From positions 1 through 24,387 of the forward strand of contig JBMCLJ010000010.1 in assembly GCA_048615375.1 (NCBI GenBank): a DNA stretch of 24,387 nt, read 5' to 3'. The DNA is from JBMCLJ01 sp048615375 (lineage in GTDB: Bacteria > Patescibacteriota > Dojkabacteria > JAOAGR01). Below, piece after piece: positions 16,208 through 24,387 of this stretch; position 1 is the stretch's first letter; the number at the start of each line of letters is the position of its first letter. The notes beneath the pieces were generated by a model. The model searched no databases. It was not told the origin of the DNA and worked only from the letters and a program-made list of their open reading frames with translations. The position numbers and the translations under genes are program-made.

Positions 16208-19180
16208 TTAACGTACGATAAGTTTGCGCATCATACGTTGGAGTACTAAAGCCGACAAAATATAGGAAATCAGCACAATCCCCGCTCCCATACCCACTGT
16301 TTCCATCATCACCTGTGAAAGATTAAGCTCATAAAAAATCACCTGATCCAGTGTATAGGTATAGTACAGTATCACTCCTCCAAATACCATGCCAGTCGCT
16401 AACGCACTACCTACTAACGCTGCTGAACTTAGAAGAAATGCCAGAAATATAGTTCTTTTGGCAACACCACTGACAAAAAGTGTCTGAATTATTGCATGTT
16501 GAGTCTGTATACGCTGGACAAAAAGAACCAGTACTATCAGCAAGCCACTTATCATGCTGATAAGCAAAACAATATACACCAGGTAAAACAACTGATTAAC
16601 CAGGTACACAGATCGTTCCTCAACTTCAGAATAACTCACCACATTTGTAAATTCAGTTCCTTCCAACGCGTTTACCAGATTTCTTTTGACTTCGATGCCT
16701 TCGCAACCGTCCTGAAGGTCTAAACCATAAAAGGCACTCGCGTACACCCCTTTTTCCTGTCGCAAGGTAGAATAATCATACTCCGACAGTAACACACCAG
16801 CACCCCCAGGCGCGAATACTTCCTGAAAAAATCCACCAGCCAGCTGCTCGTCTTCAACAATTCCGCCAACAATACGGGTAATTTCCGTTGAGCCGTTCAT
16901 AACCAACTTGACCGTATCTCCGAGTTCCAGTCCGGGATGCACATTAGCAAGTGAGGTTTTTTCACTGTAATTCTCACCTAGGAATATATATTTGTTACTG
17001 GTAAAAAACGACTGCTGTACACTTTCCTGCCACAGCTTCACTTCGAGATTCTCTACCTGTTCTGGAGTGACTACAAAAAACGTATCCTGATACGTATCCA
17101 GCTCGTTCACATCCCTGTTTGCGGCTGGCTCGAACGTTTCTATATCACCGTAAATAAATTCAGGAAAATACACGCCTCCAACTCTCGTCTGGATTACTGA
17201 CGCTACGTCCGGTTCTGTGTTCGCACGTTCAGGAAGTATGTTGTTCCGGTCATATTGATCAACAACCACAACATCAATATCAGAAGGAACCTCTGCCACA
17301 ACGCGATTGATCTCTACCTGAGCTACACGGAGAAATAATGTAAGAATGATTGGAAGTGCAAATCCGATTACAATAGTAATTGCTGATACTTTCCGCTCAA
17401 ACGGCAACGAAAGTCCCAGGCGGACAATAGCCGGAAGACGAGCAAACATAAATACAACTTTCGAGATCAATCCAGCTGTAACCTGGTAATTGTACACAAA
17501 GAGTATAACGGCACACCAGGCAAGAAGCACCACATCAAGCAAAAAGAATAAATATTGTGTTCGCAACATGCCCTGATGGCTATCAGTCAGCATAAATATC
17601 AATACGACAAGTGTAGAAACTCCGGCCACAACGCTGAATATCTTACGCGGTCTCATTACGTACGCGAGAAAAAAACCTACCGACCACATGAGGAGCAAAC
17701 ACGCGAGGACTATAAGGTACCACCTTAATGCGCTTTGCGACGTACCCTGAAACGAATAGTACACGATACCAGCTGCAATACCGATCCCACCCAATGGCAG
17801 TAACGATCGCGAAGAACGAAGCCTGGTCGGGGGAGCCAGGCGTATCCCACGCATTTTTACCGCAAACTGTATACCAGTCAGGTACATACCCAACAAGACC
17901 GCTGTAAGAAATAACGCAAGCCACGTACCGGCAAAGGCAAAGCCTACACTCCGGGGACTTGAATAGTACGAAATAATTGAAGCGATATCGAGGGTTTCGT
18001 AGTACCTGGAGATAATATCTTTAGAAAACTCAAGATAGACATATCCGAGTCCCCAGCCGGCGATAATACCCACAACACTTCCAATGAGGGTCACAAGAAA
18101 TCCTGTAAATATAAATAAATAGGCTATATTCCCTTTTCTCACTCCCATGAGTTCGATCGTACCGAGTTGTTGCATCATTCGGTTAACAAGGAGGAGGTAG
18201 AGACCTAGTACTATCCCTATACCAATGATAATCGGGAGTAAACTTAACAGAAGAGAAACCTTACCAAAGTTTATCCCTTCAGTAACTCCTGCGGTTAAAT
18301 CGAGCAAATATATTTTAAGTTCTTCAAAGATAAGGTTATTGTCATACTGGCTCAGTTGATCCTGGATAATAGTCTGGAATGAAGACCGTTCATAATCGGA
18401 CGTACGCGCAACAAGAATCGCGTTATATAGCTCATTTGCACCGGCATTGTCAGGATAAATTTGTTCAGAATACTGCTGGAGAAATTCCTGCGATATATAT
18501 ACAGAACCTTCATACTGGAAATACCTGGAAGGCAGTGGTGCGCTGAAGCCGACAAGACCATTATCGACTATTACACTCGCGATGGTAAATGTATACGAAA
18601 ACGCCTCACTAAACGTAATGATCAGCTCATCACCTTCACCGGCTCCCAGGTCTGAAGCTACAGATTGAGCCAGTACAAGCTCTGAAGGATCAATCGTGCT
18701 TTCCGGAAACTGGTTATCACTCCGTTGCGACTGGTATGCGCGTCCCAGATCCGGAAGGTATGACATAACGATCGTGTCTTCCTGTACTGAGTTTGCTGTA
18801 TTGGTGACCTGAAGGGTATCCTGATACACAGGCAAATAGCTTTCAAATACAGCACTGACGCTGGCAAAAATCGAGTTAGCTTCTTCCCTGCTCCACACAT
18901 CAGTAGTTCTCGGATAAATAATTCCACTTGTTACGCCAAGTTTTTGAGAGACATACCGCTCGGAAGAACGGGAATAGGAATCGTTCACGAGCAACGCTCC
19001 AGAAATCAAAGTAGCAATGACGGAAATACAGAGCACCAGTCCAGCAAAAATCTTTTTCTCTCGCGCAAGAATTTTCGCCGCATACATACATAAAAACCGC
19101 TTCCTGAACGCCAGTACAGCAACAATACTGAGCGCGGTCACAAACCCCGTAAGAAAAAACGTCGTAAATTCCCGATTCAT
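16208..19180 (-). CDS. Large FtsX/MacB-type ABC permease with two FtsX domains
   Basis: A 990-residue membrane protein of the type VII (mechanotransmission) class. Membrane segments near 8-25 and 45-65 are followed by an extracytoplasmic MacB-core-like domain (about 70-300). The first FtsX domain, with three segments, spans about 305-440, with NRMMQQLGTIELMGVRKG as its coupling helix. A run of hydrophobic segments fills about 470-590. A second membrane segment near 620 precedes a second extracytoplasmic domain (about 645-850). The second FtsX domain lies at about 860-985, with HAIIQTLFVSGVAKRT as coupling helix. The duplicated layout resembles LolC/E- and YbbP-like proteins that handle lipids or envelope signals without pumping a solute through the membrane. 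The substrate is unknown. The start is ATG 19180, six bases after TATAAT. It is the first gene of an operon with the ATPase. Confidence 0.88.
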   Translation of the reverse strand: MNREFTTFFLTGFVTALSIVAVLAFRKRFLCMYAAKILAREKKIFAGLVLCISVIATLISGALLVNDSYSRSSERYVSQKLGVTSGIIYPRTTDVWSREEANSIFASVSAVFESYLPVYQDTLQVTNTANSVQEDTIVMSYLPDLGRAYQSQRSDNQFPESTIDPSELVLAQSVASDLGAGEGDELIITFSEAFSYTFTIASVIVDNGLVGFSAPLPSRYFQYEGSVYISQEFLQQYSEQIYPDNAGANELYNAILVARTSDYERSSFQTIIQDQLSQYDNNLIFEELKIYLLDLTAGVTEGINFGKVSLLLSLLPIIIGIGIVLGLYLLLVNRMMQQLGTIELMGVRKGNIAYLFIFTGFLVTLIGSVVGIIAGWGLGYVYLEFSKDIISRYYETLDIASIISYYSSPRSVGFAFAGTWLALFLTAVLLGMYLTGIQFAVKMRGIRLAPPTRLRSSRSLLPLGGIGIAAGIVYYSFQGTSQSALRWYLIVLACLLLMWSVGFFLAYVMRPRKIFSVVAGVSTLVVLIFMLTDSHQGMLRTQYLFFLLDVVLLAWCAVILFVYNYQVTAGLISKVVFMFARLPAIVRLGLSLPFERKVSAITIVIGFALPIILTLFLRVAQVEINRVVAEVPSDIDVVVVDQYDRNNILPERANTEPDVASVIQTRVGGVYFPEFIYGDIETFEPAANRDVNELDTYQDTFFVVTPEQVENLEVKLWQESVQQSFFTSNKYIFLGENYSEKTSLANVHPGLELGDTVKLVMNGSTEITRIVGGIVEDEQLAGGFFQEVFAPGGAGVLLSEYDYSTLRQEKGVYASAFYGLDLQDGCEGIEVKRNLVNALEGTEFTNVVSYSEVEERSVYLVNQLFYLVYIVLLISMISGLLIVLVLFVQRIQTQHAIIQTLFVSGVAKRTIFLAFLLSSAALVGSALATGMVFGGVILYYTYTLDQVIFYELNLSQVMMETVGMGAGIVLISYILSALVLQRMMRKLIVR

Positions 19181-19186
19181 CCGGCA

Positions 19187-19215
19187 ATTATAAGTTGAAT
19201 ATCATAATATGTGAA
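19187..19215 (-). promoter_or_regulatory. Promoter of the ABC operon, leaderless spacing
   Basis: On the minus strand: -35 TTCACA (19215-19210), 17-base spacer, -10 TATAAT (19192-19187), six bases, ATG 19180. The cleanest promoter in the window. Confidence 0.75.
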
Positions 19216-19284
19216 TACGCGACTACATGGAGTATAAGTACTGATATTCATTGATAGAATGTGTATTTTTTATAATTATTGTCC

Positions 19285-19312
19285 TGACCCCTCCAGCCAT
19301 TGGCAAACACAT
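19285..19312 (+). repeat. Possible dispersed repeat fragment, copy F
   Basis: GACCCCTCCAG, then CCATTGGCA and CACAT resemble the dispersed repeat. Short and diverged. It lies upstream of the clpP promoter. Confidence 0.3.
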
Positions 19313-19346
19313 CATCTGTCTGCTAGTTTTCTCCGCAGAAATATTT

Positions 19347-19352
19347 TATAAT
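19347..19352 (+). promoter_or_regulatory. -10 element of clpP, leaderless spacing
   Basis: A consensus TATAAT, six bases, ATG 19359. The -35 is weak. Confidence 0.65.
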
Positions 19353-19358
19353 CAATTC

Positions 19359-20027
19359 ATGGTTGATTTACAAAAAAAGAAACAAACGAAAACCAATATT
19401 CCTGATGAAATCGCAGCACTTGTACCAACAGTTATTGAATCTACAAATCGTGGAGAACGCGCGTATGACATTTACTCCCGGCTTTTAAAGGATCGCATTG
19501 TCGTTGTACATGATGAAATAGCATTTGGACTCGCGGGACTGATCATCGCGCAGTTACTTTTTCTGGAAAAAGAAGACCCGAAAAAAGACATTTATATGTA
19601 TATTAATTCTCCCGGAGGTTCTGTGACTGAAGGTATGGCAATCTTTGACGTGATGAATCATGTCGCGCCGGATATAGTCACTATCGGCATGGGCATTTGC
19701 GCGTCTATGGGCTCCTTCCTGCTCTCAGGCGGAACAAAGGGCAAGCGATTTGCCTTACCAAACGCGGAAATTATGATCCATCAGCCACTGGGAGGATTTG
19801 AAGGTCAGGCAACAGATATTCAGATCAGAGCTGAACATATCTTAAGAACCAAAGAGCAGATTATCAAATACCTCGTCCAATTCACCGGGCAGAAAGAAAG
19901 TCGCATTAGAAAAGATGTCGAACGGGATTACTTCTTGAACGCTGAACAGGCGAAAGAATATGGTCTTATCGACAAAATCCTCGAAAGCGGCAAAAAAGAC
20001 CGGGCGTGGAAACCGATCATGTGGTAG
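19359..20027 (+). CDS. clpP: ATP-dependent Clp protease proteolytic subunit
   Basis: The serine-protease barrel that degrades proteins fed in by ClpX or ClpC. The protein has 222 residues. Catalytic triad: Ser116 in GICASMGSF, His141 in MIHQPLGG, and Asp190 in ERDYF. NSPGGSVTEGMAI and the oligomer interface are typical. ATG 19359 is chosen because it has TATAAT six bases upstream and gives a normal N-terminus; the frame stays open to 19251 but that part is hydrophobic and not ClpP-like. There is a slightly long basic N-terminal tail (KKKQTKTN) before the ALVPTVIE segment. The 3' end overlaps the convergent broken gene by 11 bases. No clpX lies nearby. Confidence 0.96.
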   Translation: MVDLQKKKQTKTNIPDEIAALVPTVIESTNRGERAYDIYSRLLKDRIVVVHDEIAFGLAGLIIAQLLFLEKEDPKKDIYMYINSPGGSVTEGMAIFDVMNHVAPDIVTIGMGICASMGSFLLSGGTKGKRFALPNAEIMIHQPLGGFEGQATDIQIRAEHILRTKEQIIKYLVQFTGQKESRIRKDVERDYFLNAEQAKEYGLIDKILESGKKDRAWKPIMW

Positions 20028-22414
20028 TTCCATTGATTGCCTTGTAAGTATGTCGCACAGGAGGTAAATCAGCGTTTCTAGGGATGGATTCTCTCCGAAA
20101 CGTGAGAAACTGATCAGGACGAATTATACCTGCTTGAATAAACAACAACCTTTGTAGGTATTTATCAACGCCATAGGTTTTTAATATATACTCATGATGT
20201 GCAAGCACTGCCCGCGATGTAAGGGAAAAAGATCTTTGCTCGGTAGGCGTTAAAACAGCATAATGAGCTCTTCTGTAACCAGCAGATCTTTGGGCTGACT
20301 GAGTATCCTGTTTACTTTCTCCAGATTCTTGAGTACCACCGGCAAGGACTCTGCTCGATGCAGAGAGCTGCCCTGATGTAATAAAAGTTAGATACTTAAG
20401 AATCAGATTTCTCGCTAAATCAAGTACTGGCACTGGTAAATCGATAGGTTTTGAGTTTTCGTTATAATAAATATCACCATTATTATCCATAAACAGAGAC
20501 ATATCTAGCATATTGCTTTTTAGGGGATGAGGAATAGAAGACTGGATCTCTACTCTGTGTCCTTTTCTAAATTGAGGAGGTAGGTACAGAACCAAAGAAT
20601 TGATTAAGTATTCAGCAAGTTCCGGATTTTCCTCAACATAAAACCCATCTCCGATAGAAGCAACAAACCATTTCCTGCTTGTTCTCAACATTTCGAGCAT
20701 CATTCTATTTTCCTCTTGTAGTTGTATTATCTGTTCCCTATCCTTTGGAGCAGATTCAATGAACATAGCCTGAAATAGATAATCCACAATAACATGCTGA
20801 GCCACCAGTGGTGGTGAATCCCCAAATCTATGCATATCTCTTGTTAATGCATCCAGGAAACGCTTACTGCTGCTTCGGCAGTTGAAGTCATCCATCTTGC
20901 CGCCAGATCTGCTTTAACACCCATTTGAACTACATTTTCAAAAAATGGTCCAAGCCGTACCACTTCAGGATTAAGGAGGGCAAGCATTGTCTTCCACACC
21001 ACCAGTGCGTTTTCTATCTCACTGTCTGTATAACCCGAGTCTATAGCCGATTCAGCTTCAAGAGAGTCAGGATCTGCCGTTTTAAAAATTTTCCTACCCA
21101 ATTTAACATAGGTGCGATTTAACAATGCAAGAATAGCTGCAAAACTTTCACTTACATCAAATTCAGGAGATACTAAATATCCACGATGGGATGTCGCATG
21201 CTCTGCTAACTCACTATCATGCTCCAGCTTTTCAACTAATTCCCGCACATTTGTATATCTTCCGACTCGTTTAATAAGTGTATCTGTATATTCAACTCTT
21301 TGTCGCCCGGCAACCTTGAACAGTTCTGTCAGACCATTCATCAATAGTTTAGAAAGGTCAGCAGATTCAGCAATCTTCGTGAAAATATCCTCAAAACACC
21401 GGTACACAAGTTTTGTATCCTGAGTCAGTGATGCTGCAAGAAGCATATCGTGAACATAATAGACAAATAAACCTGGACTGCGCTGCGCATCCTGAAAGTA
21501 CATTTCGATAAGGTTACCGGCGACTTGTTCAAGTGCCAGCTGTAACGGTTCTCGAGTTTCCTCAGAGTAATATAAACTTACTATATGCTGAAGGGGGAGG
21601 GTAGCACTACGCAGACACAGCGGTAATTGGTCATTTTTGTATTGAAGCTGTTGTAGCACCTCGGGATCGCGACCATTACTTCTAATGAATTCTCCAGCAT
21701 GGTGTACTAAAGCAATCATTTCTTCATCAGTAATATGAGTGTTAATACGTAGATCCACTACCGATGTCGCAAAAAGCTCTGCTCCCTCAGGATCAAGTAC
21801 AAATCCCCGAATCCAGTCTATAATCGCCTGGTTTCGAATAACTCGATTCGCTTCCTGTTCTGTACGGTGAAGATCCCGTTCACGAACCCATGCATTTGCA
21901 ACTTGGTTAACTTGTTTTTTCTTTTTACCTGGTTTCCCTGAACTGGCATTAATCTCTTTTTTCTTCGATTCCTTGAGTATCTCACCATGTTCGATCTGTT
22001 GCGGGATTGCTTTTTCTGCATGCCAATGGTTTACCACGTAATCAAGTACAATCCCTGCAAGGGTTATTGTTGGAGCCGGTGCCTGGCTTACAAAATCAGG
22101 GTACCTCCCACGGATCAACGCTTCTCAGTATGATACCCTTAAACTCCGTAAGTACTCCCGCATGAGAGCCATTGGAGTCAGGAGCATATGTTCAGCTTCC
22201 GAGTCACCCTGCTTATCGGAAACGAGATCAGTGTGAACTCTTTCCTCACCCCGACTCATCCTGTCAACAACTGCACTCCAGTAATCTGGGCTTGTCCACT
22301 CTGTTACAGGGAAAGGGGATACCGGGAAATCGACCGGAACTAATTTTTTCGTATCATCCTTTACGAAACAAGTGATAGGATCTCGAAGACTTTGTAAACT
22401 AGTGGAGATCCCAC
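20017..22414 (-). pseudogene. Large unrecognised gene broken by two frameshifts and a TGA
   Basis: Once joined, the pieces give about 800 residues of mostly helical, soluble sequence of unknown family. Piece 1 starts at GTG 22414 (MGSPLVYKVFE), six bases after TATAAT. One base appears missing near 22375, and the frame continues as DPITCFVKDDTKKLVPVDFP. An in-frame TGA (22127-22125) follows RSLRVSY, and the same frame resumes with EALIRGRYPDF and runs to about 20870. A second one-base loss there switches to the frame that begins SKRFLDALTRDMH and ends at 20017. Each junction gives continuous protein-like sequence, so this was one gene. A Lys-rich linker (KPGKKKKQ) lies near the N-terminal third. 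No catalytic motif, signal peptide or membrane segment was recognised. The pieces 22118-20844 and 20895-20017 could still be translated separately. Confidence 0.6.
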
Positions 22415-22420
22415 ACCTGA

Positions 22421-22426
22421 ATTATA
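22421..22426 (-). promoter_or_regulatory. -10 element of the broken gene, leaderless spacing
   Basis: TATAAT on the minus strand, six bases, GTG 22414. The conserved geometry supports GTG as the original start although the gene is now broken. Confidence 0.5.
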
Positions 22427-22540
22427 TCCCATAACTCTATATTACCATAATGGTAAATATTAACCGCACTATTTTCCGTATTCATACCGGAAATTCTCGG
22501 GTTATTATGGGAACCGGGGAAAATGGCATATTATCATTGA

Positions 22541-23002
22541 CGCAATTCAAAGCAAACCGAATGCCGGAAAATTTCAGAACTATACAACGCATATCTTGCA
22601 CGCGATATTGTTCAGCTCCTCAATGTAGAAAAAACCGAGTCAGTACACGAACTCCTCCTCTATCTTTCATCAACCATTGGTAACATGACCAACATATCTT
22701 CTATAGCAAACAAACTGAATATCAACTTCGATACTGTGAAGCGTTACCTTTACTACCTGGTGAAGACATTAATTATAGCCGGGATCCACCCATACTTTAC
22801 CAGCCCAGCCAAAGAAATCACCAAGGCACCAGTATACTACTTCGAAGATGTAGGACTGAGAAACTACATTAAGCAGTATCAGCCAGAGAAGGCTTTTGTA
22901 GTTAATCTCACTCTCCAGGAGACAGTACACGTCGAAAACACACAAGTTCACTTCATTCCGTACTATGAACTCTTTACAGAGGAACTCGGTTTATTCTCGT
23001 AA
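22541..23002 (+). pseudogene. C-terminal remnant of a DUF4143/AAA_14 ATPase
   Basis: The frame is open from the TGA at 22538-22540 to TAA 23000-23002. KISELYNAYLARDIVQLL, then LSSTIGNMTNISSIANKLNI, TVKRYLYYLVKTLII and KAPVYYFEDVGLRNY are the successive blocks of the DUF4143 winged-helix half of AAA_14 proteins, where members read Y..Y..RDI, IGN..N..SLA and KxYFxDxGLRN. The N-terminal ATPase half with Walker motifs is missing. What lies upstream (22450-22540) is in other frames and not recognisable. The remnant probably has no function. Its end lies 13 bases from the antiporter stop, convergent. Confidence 0.7.
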
Positions 23003-23015
23003 TGTATTCAGGAAT

Positions 23016-24387
23016 TTATAACTTCAGTTGAAACGTCTGTAAAGCTTTTGGAGAAATTCTCCCCTGCTCCCCGAATTCATGAAGTACTTCTTCTATGAGT
23101 TCATTAGCTTCAAGCTGGACAAACTGACAGTCAACGCGATCGCAGAGGTCGTGATGCCTCGCTACAAGCTCGTCAATTGTCCTCCGGTTATGCTCCATCA
23201 GTTCTTGATAGAGTTGCATAATACCAAAAAGCACTTTTTTAGGAATTAAATCATCTTTCGCGAATTCTTTTAATTCATCAAGAACTTTTTCATCGCCGAG
23301 CAAACGGGCTTTATGATACTTGTAGTTATAACTGAGGAGCTTATCCTGAAGAGAAATATAAGGATCTACTTTCATTAGTAATTGCTCAAACCAGGTAAGC
23401 CTGAATGATCGCGATCCTACTTTCGCGTGCGCGGCGTACCTGACTGGGTCTATCGAAGCGATAAACTGTTCCTCTCCCTCATCGAGTTTCTCGAGCTGTT
23501 CTGAAAATGACTGATGGAGCTTATTGAAGACAATCTCCGGAAGTAAGCCTTTTTTGAAAAGCGAATAATACGTTGAACGTTCTACAATCAAACAGTATCT
23601 ACGGAGTACTTTATCCATTTGGTTTAAATATTTAGCAGACTTCTTTTCTATCCACCCTTCGATTAACTTTTTATCTTTCTCCAGCTTTTCAGAAACGATA
23701 TCATGATTCACTTTATACGCCTCTTCTCCTATTTCATTAATTTTACGGAGTTTTTTTAACTTACGTACAAGCCCCTGCAGGACAAAGAGCTCGGTAATTT
23801 TAAGTTCTACACGGTTAACGCAGCTCAGCTTATTCAGCTGCAGGAACCTGATAAGAGGTTCGATAGTCAGAGCGTTAATGACGAGCGTGAAAAGAATAGC
23901 ACCGAGCACAATTTGCAGAAATAATTCACGCATCTCCTCGTGACCTGAGGGAATTGATAGGATAATAATCAACGGCAAAGCACCACGCAATCCCCCCCAG
24001 TTTGATACATGCATCCATTTGAACGGTATTTTTTTACTCGTCTCCACAAAGATATTGTAGATACCGAATATGCCATATACAGAAATTGCCCTGCCCAGGA
24101 GGAGTGTGCCGGTTGTAATCGCAACTATCTCAATATTCCCCCAGAGAGAAGGCAGGTTAATCTCGTATCCAATAAGGAGAAAGACAATCGAAGTTGTGAC
24201 GAATACAAGGAAATCCCACATTTGATGCATATTGTGGCTGATTTTTGGGGAAATCTTTGTCCGGCCGTAATTTCCAAGTACAAGTCCGGAGGCAAGCACG
24301 CCAATTATCCCGGAAACCCCCATATACTCACAAGCGATAAAGACAATGTGCGCGAGTATTATTGTAAGAGTAATTTCTACTGAATCA
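23016..24387 (-). CDS. CPA1-family Na+/H+ antiporter, N-terminus outside window
   Basis: Monovalent cation/proton exchange across the inner membrane, NhaP/NhaP2-like. About 456 C-terminal residues are visible. The frame stays open to the right edge (SVEITLTIILAHIVF...), so the gene starts outside the window; the ATG at 24323 is internal. Membrane segments include MGVSGIIGVLASGLVLGNYG, FLVFVTTSIVFLLIGYEI, ITTGTLLLGRAI, the hallmark NWGGLRGALPLIIIL, and LGAILFTLVINAL. A long soluble helical tail of about 260 residues (LQLNKLSC... to LQTFQLKL) follows, as in NhaP-type proteins with cytoplasmic regulatory tails. No TrkA-C or cyclic-nucleotide domain was recognised in it. Confidence 0.88.
   Translation of the reverse strand, partial: DSVEITLTIILAHIVFIACEYMGVSGIIGVLASGLVLGNYGRTKISPKISHNMHQMWDFLVFVTTSIVFLLIGYEINLPSLWGNIEIVAITTGTLLLGRAISVYGIFGIYNIFVETSKKIPFKWMHVSNWGGLRGALPLIIILSIPSGHEEMRELFLQIVLGAILFTLVINALTIEPLIRFLQLNKLSCVNRVELKITELFVLQGLVRKLKKLRKINEIGEEAYKVNHDIVSEKLEKDKKLIEGWIEKKSAKYLNQMDKVLRRYCLIVERSTYYSLFKKGLLPEIVFNKLHQSFSEQLEKLDEGEEQFIASIDPVRYAAHAKVGSRSFRLTWFEQLLMKVDPYISLQDKLLSYNYKYHKARLLGDEKVLDELKEFAKDDLIPKKVLFGIMQLYQELMEHNRRTIDELVARHHDLCDRVDCQFVQLEANELIEEVLHEFGEQGRISPKALQTFQLKL

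Noticed and set aside
19251..19358. Upstream extension of clpP
   Set aside because: The added 36 residues are hydrophobic, not ClpP-like, and lie before the TATAAT.
22125..22127. UGA read as glycine (Gracilibacteria code)
   Set aside because: mltG, the SEC-C gene and rsmE all end at TGA at the normal protein end, and the small pseudogene also has an in-frame TAA.
1..24387. CRISPR array, rRNA, intact tRNA or prophage
   Set aside because: No regularly spaced direct repeats, rRNA-like sequence, cloverleaf or phage structural genes were seen on reading both strands.

Overview
The window looks like a piece of a small, densely packed bacterial genome, most likely from the Candidate Phyla Radiation (Patescibacteria). 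The ArgRS has the short CPR-like form with a GDVGLH block after the nucleotide-binding site. Housekeeping genes stand mostly as single transcription units, convergent genes overlap by 11 to 29 bases, and Shine-Dalgarno sequences are almost absent. TGA is used as a normal stop (MltG, SEC-C protein, RsmE), which argues against the recoded Gracilibacteria/Absconditabacteria. The exact lineage cannot be fixed from sequence reading alone.

Layout, left to right. 0.2-2.1 kb: a divergent M3-type zinc peptidase. 2.2-3.6 kb: a sufB broken by a small deletion. 3.6-4.9 kb (minus): an AT-rich gene that joins a helix-turn-helix to an EgtD-like methyltransferase. 5.0-6.4 kb: a small orphan gene convergent with a SEC-C zinc protein. 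6.4-7.4 kb: a gene graveyard with a stop-riddled small gene and an IS4/IS1634-like transposase remnant. 7.45-13.7 kb: mltG (minus), argS (plus), ftsW/rodA (minus) and gpmI (minus). 13.9-15.5 kb (plus): comF and rsmE. 15.5-19.2 kb (minus): a two-gene ABC system with a 990-residue double FtsX-type permease and an ATPase whose signature motif is gone. 19.36-20.03 kb: clpP. 20.0-22.4 kb (minus): a large unrecognised gene broken by two frameshifts and an in-frame TGA. 22.5-23.0 kb: the tail of a DUF4143/AAA_14 protein. 23.0 kb to the right end: a CPA1 Na+/H+ antiporter whose N-terminus lies outside the window.

Two features run through the whole window. First, at least eight genes have a -10 hexamer followed by exactly six bases and then the start codon, the geometry expected for leaderless mRNAs; two cell-wall genes instead share a 14-base gap. 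The -35 element, where visible, is repeatedly TTCACA with a 17-base spacer. Second, a short intergenic sequence family (CACCCCGyCAG ... ATTGGCATA ... ATTGGCACATT) recurs near gene ends.

The intact genes cover cell-wall synthesis (MltG, FtsW/RodA), translation (ArgRS, RsmE), glycolysis (GpmI), proteolysis (ClpP, M3-like peptidase) and DNA or nucleotide uptake (ComF). The most unusual items are the degenerate ABC ATPase, the HTH-methyltransferase fusion, the uniform leaderless promoter geometry, and the two large broken genes.
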